Notes: a model not told the origin generated them from the sequence alone. A DNA stretch of 25,556 bases from Chrysophaeum taylorii (GCA_029834535.1 JAQMWT010000665.1:1-25556); one strand, 5' to 3'; positions 1 through 10,160 are shown, numbered from the stretch's first letter. Program-made: numbers and translations.

Positions 1-469
1 TCTCTATTGTCGGGATCTCGACCTTCATCGCTTCGTTGTCCTTTAGGTGCTCGGGGATTTGCGGCAGCGGTACCCCCCCTTCGTCGCGTGGCCATCTACG
101 GCACATCGAACTTCGCCTCGTATTTGAAGCGCACTTTTGGCTTATTCTTGTTTCTCGGCTCCTTCGTTCGTCGTTTTCGTTGAAGTGCTTCGATGAACGA
201 ATCGGCGTCGGGTGGGTCCCTAGCGTAAGAAGAATGTGACATCCCCGGTGCGGGCTTGTCCGGCGAAACGCGGGGTTTGGGAGGCTCCCATTTGGCTGGG
301 TCGTACAACTCACGTTTCGAAATGAACGACACGACGTTGGTGTCGACGTTGAGGACGGGCTGGTCCGGGTTAATGGTGTCCGATGGAAACGCAAGAACTA
401 TCTCGCACGGATCGTCGACGCGGCAACAAGCGTTGTCACGGACAGCGCCGGTGTTCCGCCAAGGCGGAG
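1..469 (-). pseudogene. Methyltransferase-RT linker and extreme N-terminus of reverse transcriptase, truncated by window edge
   Basis: This region continues the Pol reading of the minus copy after methyltransferase motif X. It contains the blocks VRFKYEAKFDVP and then, in another frame, GVPLPQIPEHLKDNEAMKVE. Both match the plus copy around 22018-22140 (VRFKYEEKFDVP and GVPLPQIPEHVKDNDAMKV). The Trp codon after FDVP in the plus copy is a TAG here (positions 96-98). A run of seven C on the plus strand near 75-81 coincides with a frame change. These blocks sit just before the RT palm in the better copy. The rest of RT, RNase H and integrase would lie left of position 1. Confidence 0.8.
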
Positions 470-1330
470 GCACGTTGTTGTGGAACTGGCACGTGAGTGT
501 GGCGAGCGTGTCGGGTGGTATCGTGGACGCGAGGTGCCTGAAGCGATCCGTGATTGTTGTGTTCAGCCAATTGAAGTCGGCTGGCATTGTCAGGAGAGTT
601 GGGTCATCTCTAAGGAGGGCGGTTTGGCGTCAGAGCGGTGCGGACAGACTCGTAGCGAGTGGCGGGTTGCGTATACGCCGGTTCCGTGGCGAAACGGCAA
701 TCACCGCCGTGGTTGATCTGGATGAGCCCCTTTTCATCCGGGTATCCGAGTTGGGCGCCGAAGGCTTCCTGAAGAGTCGGCCAGGTCTTATCGACTTCCT
801 GAAAGGTAAGCGGTTGGCTTGAGATCAGCAGCCGCCAGCCTGTGCTCATCAATCCGGTCGTAAGTGCAGAAGAAGAAGCAGAAGACGGTAACGTATACGG
901 AAGGGTACAGGCGAGAGACTTGCGTCAGGAGTGTGGGCTCATGCTCGACTAGCCGGCGTCGCACTCAGGACTTCCGAAAGAGGGTGAAACTCCAGTTGGT
1001 GGCGGTAACCCTTTTTCCAACATCGCGCGAGGTAAGGTTTGCGTGGGACGAGTGGACACACGGACGCCCACAATAAGGGCGTTCGACCATTCGTCCCGCG
1101 GCAGATAGCTCTCGATCAGGTTGAGCGTTGTCTAGTACTTTCCTCAGGGCGTGTGCTGGACTCCCGGTACGTCAGGAAAGTTGGCCTGATGCACCTTGAT
1201 CGCGGTTGCTGAGGAATCGATGGTTAAAAAGATGCGGAAGGAGGTCCCGTGACGCTCGTTGGCTAGCCGTATCCGAGGGTTCTTCCGCCCACGCCGGCGG
1301 AGCACATCACCACGTTGGTGTGAGTGACAG
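470..1330 (-). pseudogene. Retroelement C5-cytosine DNA methyltransferase, decayed copy
   Basis: Translating the minus strand in pieces recovers the whole domain. Motif I region: VVMCSAGVGGRTLG (FSGAGG in the other copy). Motif II region: TSFRIFLTIDSSATAIKVHQ. Then VHSSHANLTSRDVGK, RLLISSQPL (motif VIII side), DAKPPSLEMTQLS (motif IX side), MPADFNWLN and LASTIPPDTLATL (motif X). Each matches the plus-strand methyltransferase at 20793-21650 at the same relative place. The catalytic Cys codon seems to remain, but the preceding Ser-Pro-Pro codons are hit by a short deletion and the frame is broken. Several stops occur, so no protein can be made. The copy shows that the domain was already in the common ancestor of both elements. 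Confidence 0.82.
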
Positions 1331-1413
1331 GGTTATACTCGAGTCGGCTGTGGTGCTGGAGAATGTCCTCGCGGGTTTTCTCGCGGGAGGGGCGCCGAGC
1401 GTCCGTGGACCCG

Positions 1414-2583
1414 TCATCCGGCGTTCGTGGACGCAACATCGTCGGAGGTCTTCTCGTCGGGGTCGCCGACAGAGGAAGTCTTTTTGAGTCGATCACTGCC
1501 GGTCTGTGCTTCGTTGCTTGTGATCGACACCGAGAATGCGGCGGAGCTCGTGGCGTCGGCCGAGTCGTCGTCGATCGTCGGTGTCGCCTTGAGTTCCTCG
1601 GCGCAGCGGACGATATTGCCCTGCGCGATGCGGTGGCTGAGTACGAGAGGTCCACGATGGCGGCCTGGGCTGGCTTGGTCGTGTGTCGAACAGGTTCCGG
1701 CCACGACCCCGACGTGCTCGGTACACGACGCGGCTGCCACGAAAGCGAGTCCCGGGCTCGTCGAGGGCGAAAGCGTCACGGGTACGTTGCAAGTACGGCC
1801 GGGTTGCACCAGTACTGTCCGTTTGGCATATGCGCACACGGGCTGTGTCGAAACGCGCGTCAAGCGGCCTGGAAGATCGGGCGTTTTGCCGATCGTCACG
1901 CTTGCGAGCGATCAAACTGGCGGTGGCTGGTGCAGATCCTGGATAGTCCATTCCGGCCGCAGAATTCGTTTGCCGCGATTGCGCTCGGCTTCGGCGATCG
2001 CGGTTTGCTGTCGGGCATAAATTTGGCGCAATGATTTGCTCATCCTCGTAAAACGCGTGGTGAGTCATCGTGGGGGGCGACACTTTTTCGTCCGCGGTAA
2101 GTCATCGTTCGCCGCTGGTAGGCGGCCTACGAGCCGAGGGGGAAATTGCGGATCTTAGGGAAAGTCCACGACCGACCCCAAGGCTTCAGTGTTGCGACAC
2201 CCAAGAAGGAAGAGCTTGTTGGCGTCGGCAACGATGCCGACTATGAGCACCGTCATCTCGTAGGTGATGGTGAGCCGTACGACGAACCACTCGCCAATCC
2301 GAGTTTGATTCTTTCCGGGGCCGTACAGCGTGCGACTGAACGCCAGCGTTCCCTGGTCGATGATCATCTCTTCTTTATCGGAGTTGGCCACTAGGTCGCG
2401 ACAGATGTATGTCACGTCCGCCATGCCGTCCACGCCCACCGCTGTGCGGAACGATCGTCCGCTGGTCGGAGAGAGGACGTGAGCGGGCGTAAAAGTCAGC
2501 CGTCCGGGGTCTAAGCAACAGATGGTCTTGAGTCCTCTCTCGACCCGCTCTTGACGTCGGGCGAGATCGCGGCGTGGAAACAC
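1414..2583 (-). pseudogene. Retroelement protease and post-protease beta domain, decayed copy
   Basis: The open piece 2583-2155 reads as a retropepsin-like domain. It has CCLDPG, then GVDGMADVTYICRDLV, and ends with LFLLGCRNTEALGSVVDFP, the usual second protease motif (LLG...GA.VDF). The Asp-Gly-Met-Ala sequence replaces the normal Asp-Ser/Thr-Gly-Ala and is identical in the plus copy. After an interval with frame changes (about 2150-1900), the piece 1899-1414 has AYAKRTVLVQPGRTCNVPV and LAFVAAASCTEHVGVV, matching the domain that follows protease in the plus copy. In that copy a TAA stop (20517-20519) follows the domain. Here the equivalent position reads DDDSADA without a stop, so protease and methyltransferase were probably one polyprotein. 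Confidence 0.78.
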
Positions 2584-4235
2584 GACGGCTCCTGCATAGC
2601 GTCTCCGGCGATGGGCACCGTGACTTCCGCGTGGCTATCGCTGACTTGCATCGTCTTCTGCCATAGGGTAGTGTCTGCAACCATCCAGGTCTTCTCCGCG
2701 TTGTTGGCTTCCGGAGGTCGAGGTGGGGGGCGGTTGTAGGACCACATGACCTCGGAGGCGTCCGTCGTACGGTTCGGCGCGGGGTCGTCACGTTCGTGGC
2801 CTCTGCGAATCTTGCGTCTTAGTTGGTCGCTCGTAGCATCTTCAGCTGCTTAGCCAGGGCTCTGCCGAGGCAGCCTCGGTCCGGAGGTATGCGGGGCCAT
2901 AGGGCCTTGGCGAACGTTCGTGTTCCTCCCGGCAGGCTCTCAGCGCCTGGTAACATCGGCCGTTCTTCGTCGACGGCGGCTCATCGTCGCCTTATTGTGG
3001 TCTTTCTCGAGAGTCCTCGCTTCCAATAGGAGCGGCGGTTCCGGCGCCTGTACCTGTACCTGTGCCTGCACATGTCCCTGCGAGGTTTCTTCCCTGCGTA
3101 TCTGCGCCGATAGTTCGGTTTCTTCGATGATGTCGGACCTTTCGTCTTCGGTGTCGTCGGATCCTTCGCCGTGACGTCGTCGAGTAGCCACATAGCGCCT
3201 CGTTCTGCGCAGTATTGCTCAAAAACTTGCGACCCTCGGTCGCGCGCCGGCTCGGCAAGCGTCGCGGTAGTCGCCTATGTCGGGTCGCTGCGGCGGGTGG
3301 TCGGTTCCTCCGCGTCGAGTCTTGTCGGTTCGTCGATAATCGTCCCGGCTTCGACCTCGTCTGGCGCAGCGTCTCCTTCGCTCGGTGGCGTGGTCAGCTT
3401 CAGCTTCGGACCCGGCCTCGTCGATTTCGAGGGGGCTCTCAGGCAACGGCTGCGCCGTCCCCGGCGAGTCGGTGGAGTCTAATGTTCCAGCGGGAGACGC
3501 GAAAAAAATGGATGATCGTGGGCCCTAGGGGGGACGCGGGCGGAATGTCGTTTTCGGAGGCATGAGAGTCATATTCCGAGACGTCGCTGTCCGAATCGCC
3601 GCTGATGAGGTCGGGAGTTTCGTCATCACCAACGTCGTGCTGGGCGGACCGAGCACACGTTGCGGCGGTCGTGTGGTGATTGTTGATGTCGGAGGTGTGC
3701 GACTCGTCGTCCGAGATGTCGTTGTCCGAGTTGTCGCTGATGAGTTCCTAAATCTCGTCATCGTCGCTGTCGACTGGGGCTGGACGCGCGGACCTAGGGC
3801 CCGCGTCCGTGCCCGATTGGGTGGAATCGTCATCCGAATCGCAGACGAGACTGGGAACGTCGTCAGCGGAGTCGTAGATAAGACTGGAACGTCGTCATCG
3901 TCATTGATGCCGGTCGTTGGCCAGGGACTTAGATTCGGAGAGGTCGTCCTCCGAATCGCCCAGGAGGTAGCGCTCTGTCGAGAGGCGTACTTCCTCGGTG
4001 GCTGTGGCGAGAGCCACCACGTGTTCTTCGGCGGGGATCTCGTCGATGACATGGAACGCGCCGGGCGCGGGAACGTGGTGGTGTGGTACCAAATCCTTCT
4101 GGCGCGCCCCGGCGTGGTCGGCATGTGCCTTTAAATGTCGACCGCTCAGGGGTGTGTGAGGGGGCCATGAAGGATGTGGGTGGGTTTGTGGGGTAGGAGG
4201 GATGTGCCTGACGGGCGGAGATAAGTACGCGGGAC
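2584..4235 (-). other. Expanded acidic Ser/Asp-rich Gag-Pol spacer of the decayed element
   Basis: About 1.6 kb separates Gag from protease here, against roughly 0.7 kb in the plus copy. In one minus-strand frame the stretch around 3960-3540 reads as acidic repeats such as LISDNSDNDISDDESH and LISGDSDSDVSEYDSH, and a third weaker unit (SADDVPSLVCDSDDDS). This looks like internal tandem expansion of a Ser/Asp-rich linker. The plus copy has only a short acidic patch (WEDSDSETDE, about 18990-19020). Around 3191-2940 another mixed-charge stretch (Glu/Gln/Arg rich) is seen. Long reading frames on the opposite strand are shadows of this biased sequence. No independent gene is supported. Confidence 0.6.
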
Positions 4236-6193
4236 CTAGTCGGGGTCATCGCCGAGTCGTGGGGCAGGCGAAGAGAGGACGGGCCCGGTCGGCATGTGTC
4301 GGCGGCGTCCAGTCATGGAACGTACCGTTGCTGAAGGTTTCCGTAGTGTAGGTTGTGAAAGTACAGCCGGCGCTGCCGCGGTCGTCATCGAGTCCATCGA
4401 GAAGGATCCCGCGTAGTCGACCGGCGGCGCGTCGCGCTCGGAGTCTCGATTTCGGTCCGTGTCGCAGTCGCGGTTGCGTCCGCGGCTCCGGGTGGATGCG
4501 GTGCTCTCAGCGCTGTGGCATGCCGAGCGCAATCGTGCGAAAACCTTATCGAACTAATCTAGATCGTCGTCGGTTGGAGTGGCGTCGACGGCAGCGGCTG
4601 TCGCGTTGGCGTGTCTGGTGGGTCCGGCGGGTGGCGGCGTTTGGCGTCGATTCTTCCATGCGCGGTACGACATGGACCCCTGTCCGCTGTCGATATTGCG
4701 TTTTTGTTCGATCCGAAACGAGTATCCGGCGGCCTCGTACAGGTGAGCGTGCCGTCGGCGTTCTTGACGTGTGCGTACAGGGGGTTCCCGCACGCGGCGC
4801 CAGTGTTTCTAGCCCAGCCGAACGGGTCTTTGAGCATATTGAAGTGCTTCTTTTCCTCCCCAGGCCGCTCTTGACCGTTGGTGAGGTGGAGGTTGGTTTC
4901 CTCGCGGCGGCCGCAGCGGCTTGTCCTTGGTGCGCCTGTTGTTCCGCCGGCGATCGGCGTCGCAATTGAGCGCGAGAGCCTTGACTGCAAAAGAGCTCTG
5001 TGTGGCCGGCTGAGTGAGGCGGGCTCGACGCAGCTCCTTCCGGAGGCCAAGGGCTTCACATCCCTCGATGACCATCTCCAAGATGACGACCTCGTCGAGC
5101 GAGCGTTTCGTGGCCGTGCAGTAACGTTGAGGTAAGAAAGATGTGGTCTCAGCCCGTCTTCGTCGGGACCTTGGTCTGCTTGATGTCCCGTAGCTCCTGC
5201 TAGATGTATCCGACGGTCTTGGGCAGCTGGTACGACAAGCGCAAGGTCGTCAGCACGTTCTGGACGGTGCAGAGGTTGAACGCTCAGTACCGTCGGACGA
5301 TGTCGCCATACGTCGGATCGTCGTCTGATTTTACTATATAAAAAAACCGTTCATCGAAGGGATGCTCCTCGAAGAAGGCGACTCGTTCCGTTGCGTGCTG
5401 GCGGAACGCAGGGAAATTGCGGTCGCGTGCGGTCGAGTGGAGCATCATCTTGAAGGTGTCGGGCGCGTAGTGGTAGTGGCTGCGCTCGTTCAACACCGTG
5501 GACGCGCCGATGCCGAACTGGTCCTGGTCTCGATTGTCGACTCGCAGTTTGATGGCCTCGGGCTTTACGGCACAGCGGCTGGGGTTTGAGGAGTGCGCGT
5601 GCTCCTTGAACGCTTTGGCGATCGCGGAGTCCATGAGGTTGCTCATCATCGCTAAGCTGTGGTTCAGCTCCTCTTCTCGTCCTTCATAGTCGCGCCGAGC
5701 CGGCGATGTTCGTGCGGGTCGGTGTGATTCGGCACGCCGCTACGCCGCCGCGCTTCTTCTTCACGGCGTTGCTCTTGTTCAGCGTGGTGGTGCGAAATAT
5801 CGTTTCGTATTCTTCGTCACGCTCGCGGCGTAACTGCTCGTCGTGTTCGCGGCGTCGGCGCTCGTCGGCGACGCGTCGCTCGGACTCTTGTCCTTCTATA
5901 TTTTGTTGTTCTAGTCGATCGCGTTCGTCTAGCAACCGATCTATTTGAATCTGAGCGAGTCGATCTCGTCGACGCAGCTCTTCTTTTAACGCGCGAAGTT
6001 CTGCACGAGGTTCATCTTCATCGTCTTGTTTGCGCTCGTCTTCAGAGCGTGACGTGGTGGTTGCGTGTCGCGAGGTTCTGCTCACCTCTGGCAAATCGGC
6101 GGCCGTCGGCTGGGGCTCGGCCTTCTCCTCGAGCGCCTCGATGGGGGCCGCGTGGATGTTCCGCGCCGGTGGTTCGTTGCGGTTCTCCTCCAT
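4236..6193 (-). pseudogene. Retroelement Gag, decayed copy
   Basis: The start MEENRNEPPARN at 6193 aligns with MEINADVREEE of the plus copy. A long Glu/Arg coiled coil follows (about 6040-5800; ELRALKEELRRRDRLAQ and similar). Gag core blocks are in 5649-5284 (AIAKAFKEH..., VDNRDQDQFG, YHYAPDTFKMML, FFEEHPFDERFFYI), matching NAFEKG, IDGRDQRQFN, HYSVEKLRYLL and YEELCDELPHGPSFYL of the other copy. A later piece (4900-4760) has KDPFGWARNTGAACG and HVKNADGTLTCTRPPD, matching the Cys motif region DPFLWGKRTCPHCG; here the first Cys is lost. The Arg/Ser-rich tail is near 4500-4440. Multiple stops and shifts (for example after 5284) make it non-functional. Confidence 0.8.
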
Positions 6194-6880
6194 GTCTCTT
6201 CGAACAAGTCGGCTGTTGGAACGTGCCCTCTCTCTCTTGTGGCCGTTGTTGGTGCTCGCTCGCGGGCTTCGTCGAGCGTTCGGGATGCGCCGGCTCTTTC
6301 ATTCGGCGCCAAGAGCAGCGACCTTCAGAGCATCAACCAGCTCACCCTCACCGGCATCCAGCCGAAGAAGAGCGAGACCCGCTCACACTTGACCCGAAGA
6401 TCGCGGACGAGCCTAGTAGCGCCGAGAAGCCGGCACGAACACGCAACGACAAGAAGGCGAGCGCACGAACTCGCCAAGAGAGAAGAGCCCGGCCGGGTCG
6501 TGGACAACTCGCCAGCTGTCCGCGAAGTGAATGGTGTCGCGTCTTCTCCTAGGCGCGGCTGCTACTTCTCTTCCGGCTCGGCGTGAGATCGCAATTGATC
6601 AGGCCGCGGCTCGCGCTTTGCGATTCTTGTCGTCCTCCCGCACGGGGATGCAGCTAGAGTCCCTCGCCCGGTTTAGGAGAGATCTCATGCTCTCCACCAC
6701 CTGCGACGGCAGGAAAGAAATGGGGGGGGTCCGCTTACCCTGACTCGGTCGAGATCCTCAAAGCACGGGGATGCCAGAATTTGGCAGAAAGGAGCGGCAT
6801 TCACTCTGCCTCACATAATCACCAACAGATCGCCATCTCGAGGTGCGAGCTGGCAGATAATTTATGGTGAGAATATGGGG
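6194..6880 (-). other. 5' leader and probable LTR remnant of the decayed element
   Basis: No coding sequence is supported here. Read on the minus strand, the part near 6765-6660 resembles the leader of the plus copy near 16205-16315: GAGGATCTCGACCGAGTC, a GGTAAG, a C-run, and then GTGGTGGAGAGCATGAGATC, compared with GTGGTGGAGGATATGAGATC. A shared TTGTTCGAA lies shortly before the Gag start (6199-6207 on the minus strand). The shared non-coding leader supports common descent. I could not find LTR ends, a primer-binding site or target-site duplications. Confidence 0.5.
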
Positions 6881-6890
6881 TTTTTATAGG
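6881..6890 (-). promoter_or_regulatory. TATA-like box, possible promoter of the decayed element
   Basis: CCTATAAAAA on the minus strand, about 690 bases upstream of the Gag start at 6193 and pointing toward it. The position would fit an LTR promoter. It is a single short match in a region without a confirmed LTR, so it is only a candidate. Confidence 0.3.
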
Positions 6891-7475
6891 TCGACTGCTA
6901 AGAGGCGGAGGGCGTGTGGGTGCTTATTAGGGGTAATAAAATCGAGTGACACCTGGTGTCCTCAAGCCTGCAAGTGAGTCAAGGAAGGACGCTTGCGCAA
7001 AAAGTTAAAGGTTAGCGAACGTGCGCTGATCAAAGCAGCTTGGGTGATAATAAGGGTAACCTTAGGTGTATGGTGAGGCTCGGTTGGGCAGAGCGCGACG
7101 GACAGGTCGATTCTTCGTGGACCAACGCGTCCGCGGCCTGCGACGCTTTGCACGACCTCGCACAAGACCGCGCGCAGTGGCGGTCCACCATCAACAAGTG
7201 CGTCCTCGTCCGTCGCCCTGCCCCAACTGCGTGATTTTCCTCCTCTGTGATTCCGTACCGGCTCCTGCCGGTCCGGCCTGGCTCCCATGCTCGAGAGAGG
7301 TCTGAAGTTAGTTAGTTATGGTGAGGTTAGGAATCAGGGTAAGTAGTGCGATATAGGGTAAGGCGAACAGTAAGAGTTGCCGTTACAGTGGTTCGAAAGT
7401 TACGTAAAATTAGGTGATTTCGAAGTGCTTGACACAAGTGTCATTGGTGAGGGCTATTTTTGGCAAAGAAGAAAA
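6891..7475. other. Intergenic region upstream of the ankyrin gene
   Basis: No conserved coding sequence was recognised. The 9-mer TATGGTGAG occurs on the plus strand at 7069-7077 and 7317-7325, and again just outside the region at 6863-6871. A 13-bp imperfect palindrome (GACACCTGGTGTC) lies near 6948-6960. The ankyrin reading frame stays open back to about 7377, but the first ATG is at 7476. This stretch probably holds the ankyrin gene promoter and the unrecognisable outer edge of the left retroelement. Confidence 0.4.
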
Positions 7476-8474
7476 ATGAAGGCACGTGAGCTTGTGGTCA
7501 CCGTTGCCCAGAATCCCCGGCCTCCTGTGTCGACAAGCGCTTCGCTCTCCGCAACGAGTGTGTCCAAGGCGACGCCGTTCCGTTCGGAGGAGGTCGCAAA
7601 CGCTCGCGGCGAAACAGCGCTCCATCGCGCCGTCAGCAAGAACGACGCCAAACGCGCGAGAGTTCTCGTGGAAGCGGGCGCTGACGTCGACGCGCGCAAC
7701 AGCTTCGGCGAATGTCCGCTGCATTTGTGCGCCGCGCACAAGAGCCTCGAGGCGTGCCGCGTGCTGCTCGAGGCCGGCGCGAAGCCGACGGCGCGTAACG
7801 CTGCCGGATTCATCCCGCTAGCGCTCGCGGCCTCGTTGACGACGCGCGACGACGGCTCGACACTCGTCGCGCTCCTCGCGACCGAAGCCCCGCACACCGT
7901 CAACGCCTTCTCGGTCGGCTACACGGCGCTCCACTGGACGTGCATCAACGACTCCCCCAAGGCCACGACCGCTCTCGTACGAAATGGCGCCGACCTCGAT
8001 GTCCTCGCCGAGGACGGCCAGACGCCACTCCTCAAGGCGGCCGTCTACTCGAGCGTCGCCTGCCTGCGCCTTCTCGCAGAAGCGGGCGCCGACCTCGACG
8101 TCCCCGATAACCACCTCCGCACCGCCTGCCACTTTCTAGCTGCCAACGGCTGCGTCGAGGGACTCCGCGTCCTTCTCGAGGCCGGCGCGGACCCTTCGAC
8201 GCTCGACGACCGCCAACGCACCCCAATTAGGATGGCCTTTGATACCACGCACTTTTTGGCCGTCCACGCCCTCGCCATGGCTGACGCCTCCCTCGTGAGG
8301 ACGCGACGACCACGACCCAAATCCGCCGACTATGCCGTCAAAAACAACAGCAACGATAAGAATGAGGAGGACTCTAGAGCGACCGCCAGCACCAACCGCA
8401 AATCCGCTCCTAGCCCACCTGCGTGGTTCTATCGCATCCAGTTCCCTTTCCTCTCCGGGCCAACTACGAACTAG
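7476..8474 (+). CDS. Ankyrin-repeat protein
   Basis: The reading frame is 332 residues from the first ATG (KARELVVTV...); it is open further upstream but only with non-ATG codons. After about 40 residues rich in Ser/Thr/Val come seven consecutive ankyrin repeats of about 33 residues. Examples are ARGETALHRAVSKNDAKRA with LVEAGADVD, FGECPLHLCAAHKSLEA with LLEAGAKP, YTALHWTCINDSP with LVRNGADLD, and DGQTPLLKAAVYSSVAC with LAEAGADLD. The third is irregular and the seventh is degenerate. The C-terminal 60 residues are Lys/Asn/Ser-rich and probably disordered. Ankyrin repeats bind proteins; no enzymatic domain, signal peptide or membrane segment is visible, so the partner and role are unknown. The gene is GC-rich, intronless and intact, between a dead retroelement and a pseudogene. 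Confidence 0.85.
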   Translation: MKARELVVTVAQNPRPPVSTSASLSATSVSKATPFRSEEVANARGETALHRAVSKNDAKRARVLVEAGADVDARNSFGECPLHLCAAHKSLEACRVLLEAGAKPTARNAAGFIPLALAASLTTRDDGSTLVALLATEAPHTVNAFSVGYTALHWTCINDSPKATTALVRNGADLDVLAEDGQTPLLKAAVYSSVACLRLLAEAGADLDVPDNHLRTACHFLAANGCVEGLRVLLEAGADPSTLDDRQRTPIRMAFDTTHFLAVHALAMADASLVRTRRPRPKSADYAVKNNSNDKNEEDSRATASTNRKSAPSPPAWFYRIQFPFLSGPTTN

Positions 8475-8700
8475 CGCATTCCCCCGCTTTTTGTGGTTGT
8501 TGTTGTTGTCGTCGTTGTGTATTATGGTGGCTGTCAGTCCTGAGACTATAACAGTGCGCACGAAAGTAGAACGAAGGACTCCGCTAGACATGGTGGGCTC
8601 GTTCTTACGTACGAGAGCCCGAGTTCCGGTTGCACGCATTATCGATGTTGTCTTGGGTGGCTTTCCAGGGACTTCGAGGAGGCGCTGTCAAACTACCGAC
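8475..8700. other. Short intergenic region with TTG-rich tract
   Basis: Between the ankyrin stop and the triplet repeat. It contains a GTT/GTC-rich tract around 8491-8518 and no supportable gene. The long opposite-strand reading frame through this region is a shadow of the ankyrin gene. Confidence 0.5.
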
Positions 8701-8751
8701 TTCTTCTTTTTCTTCTTCTTCTCCTCCTCCTCCTCCTCCTCCTCCCCCTCC
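8701..8751. repeat. Pyrimidine triplet repeat (TTC)n(CTC)n
   Basis: An interrupted run of TTC units passes into CTC/TCC units and a short C-run, directly next to the 3' end of the decarboxylase pseudogene. The strand asymmetry (pure pyrimidine on plus) is typical of a microsatellite or triplex-prone tract. Confidence 0.9.
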
Positions 8752-10107
8752 TTAGGCGTCTGGCGAGCACGTTCCCATCTGAGTGCCATAGAGCTGGTAG
8801 ACGTCGGTGTTCGCGTCTATGTTCGCTTTCGCCTCTGCTTGGAAGAGCACGATAATGGCCGATCCTCCAAACATAAAATAGCCGAACTCGTCGCCCTTGA
8901 GGAAAGACGTATCTTTCACGGCGATCATATTCATGGAGGAAACCTGAGTCATGCCAATGAGGATGACCGCGACGAGGCCAACGTTGCTATACGGTGAGTC
9001 TGTGGTGTCAACAACAACGACACCACGGGATTGAACGAATTCGTAGCCGTCCGTGCTGCCATCGGGCGCATCGAATTGACTATCCATGAATACGATGCCG
9101 AGGACGACTTTGCCCGCAATTGGGTAACACTCCTTGAGCGCGCCTGCAACAGGGATGTGAAATAAGTGGTACGAGTAGGTATTGAGAAAATAGTGGGCGA
9201 AAACGCCGCCGTGGAGTTCGTTGGGGTACCGACTTCCCTTGAGGAGCTCTTTCACATTGGCAACACGTTGCATGCCCTTGAGCGCAATCTCCGGTATGCA
9301 GTCGTTCTCGCTGACATTGTACTTGGCGACAAACCTGCAATCGCGTGGGTGAGACGGGGACGCAGTTGTCGGTGGGGTTCGTGGTAGGTCTTAGGCCGGG
9401 ATTGAGGTGGCGCGCGAAGAACTAATTGAAGGTGCGCCAGCGACTCGGGTCGTTGGATGTGCCGTCAGGCTTGAGCGAACCAGACACTCGGTAATAAGGT
9501 GAATACCGGACAAAGCTCTCGAGGATCTCGTCATTGAACGATTCGTCCGTGTCGAGGAAGCTGCCCCAGTCCTTCGCGAAGGCAACCAACCACTCTGAAA
9601 ACCACGGGATTTCCTCAAGTACCTTCTTTCCGTCAAGCGGCTGGTTGACCAAGAAGTAGAAATAAGTCAACCGATCGTAAACTTCCTGGCGTTCCTTTGT
9701 GTTGGGCTTGAGTTAGGCCGGATCCGAGCTTTGCTGCGGAATCCACCGCGCAAACACGGCCAAGTATTCGAGGTAGTCGTCAATCGTCGTTGTCCACGTG
9801 AGAGCTTCGTACAGGTCCGGTGCGAGCGTTGCCTTCGCCCTGTCGTTTGCCTTGAAGAGCGACGCACGCAATTGCGTTGCCTACTTCGGGTCGTGATACA
9901 GCTCTTTCTTGAGAGCCTCGACCGTCTCGTCCGACGCTCACCGACCCACGCTAGGCTCCACCTTGATAGTCTGAGACTTGGCGGGGCTCACAACCGCCTG
10001 AGACGCCTGCGAAATCGTGATGGCTACAAAGTCGGTAAAACAAATGCTCTTACGACCGGCGACAAGGCCCACGACGAGGAAGCAAAGAGAAGCAAACCAA
10101 TGGACAT
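8752..10107 (-). pseudogene. Phosphatidylserine decarboxylase-like protein, broken
   Basis: Pieces on the minus strand assemble into a PSD-family protein. A signal-peptide-like start (MSIGLLLFASSSWALSPV) is at 10107. Then come DLYEALTWTTTIDDYLEYLA, WFSEWLVAFAKDWGSFLDTD, WRTFN-stop-FFARHLNPGLRP, VSPT, HLFHIPVAGAL, FLKGDEFGYFMFGGSAIIVLFQ and the C-terminus. The family's FFxRxLxPGxRP motif, the HxFHxPVxG His and the GGS self-cleavage/pyruvoyl site are visible (usual GST; Ala follows Ser here). Four in-frame stops share one frame: 9422-9424 TAG, 9713-9715 TAA, 9881-9883 TAG and 9938-9940 TGA. Frame changes lie near 9345 and 10040. Functional relatives make phosphatidylethanolamine from phosphatidylserine. 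The leader suggests a secretory-pathway form. All three stop codons are used, so a recoded genetic code is unlikely. Confidence 0.82.
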
Positions 10108-10160
10108 GATTCCTCCCAACTCCAGTTCTTGTTTTTACTTTATTTTACCGCACGACACGC

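Larger units (their letters stand above)
1..6890 (-). mobile_element. Degenerate Ty3/gypsy-like LTR retrotransposon with methyltransferase, left part outside window
   Basis: On the minus strand, reading from right to left, the order is a Gag N-terminus with coiled coil (6193), Gag core, Gag Cys motif, acidic spacer, protease, post-protease domain, cytosine methyltransferase and the first residues of reverse transcriptase, where the window ends. Every block aligns by eye with the plus-strand element at 15965-25556, in the same order. Many stops and frame changes show it is dead. The Gag-protease spacer is much longer than in the other copy. No LTR matching the 15965 end was found, so the right edge (somewhere in about 6.2-7.0 kb) is not fixed; I placed it at the TATA-like box. 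Confidence 0.85.

Noticed and set aside
256..822. 188-codon plus-strand frame across the left relic
   Set aside because: It is the antisense shadow of the methyltransferase and linker region, which has clear homology on the minus strand.
6863..7325. Three copies of TATGGTGAG as a possible regulatory repeat or decayed telomere-like sequence
   Set aside because: Irregular spacing and no extended similarity around the copies; too short to distinguish from chance.
8136..8639. Minus-strand frame opposite the ankyrin gene end
   Set aside because: No motifs, and it overlaps ankyrin repeats that are clear on the plus strand.
8752..10107. Reassigned stop codons to explain the in-frame stops in the decarboxylase
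   Set aside because: TAA, TAG and TGA all occur inside it while neighbouring genes use TGA or TAG as normal terminators, and there are also frame shifts, so pseudogenisation is simpler.
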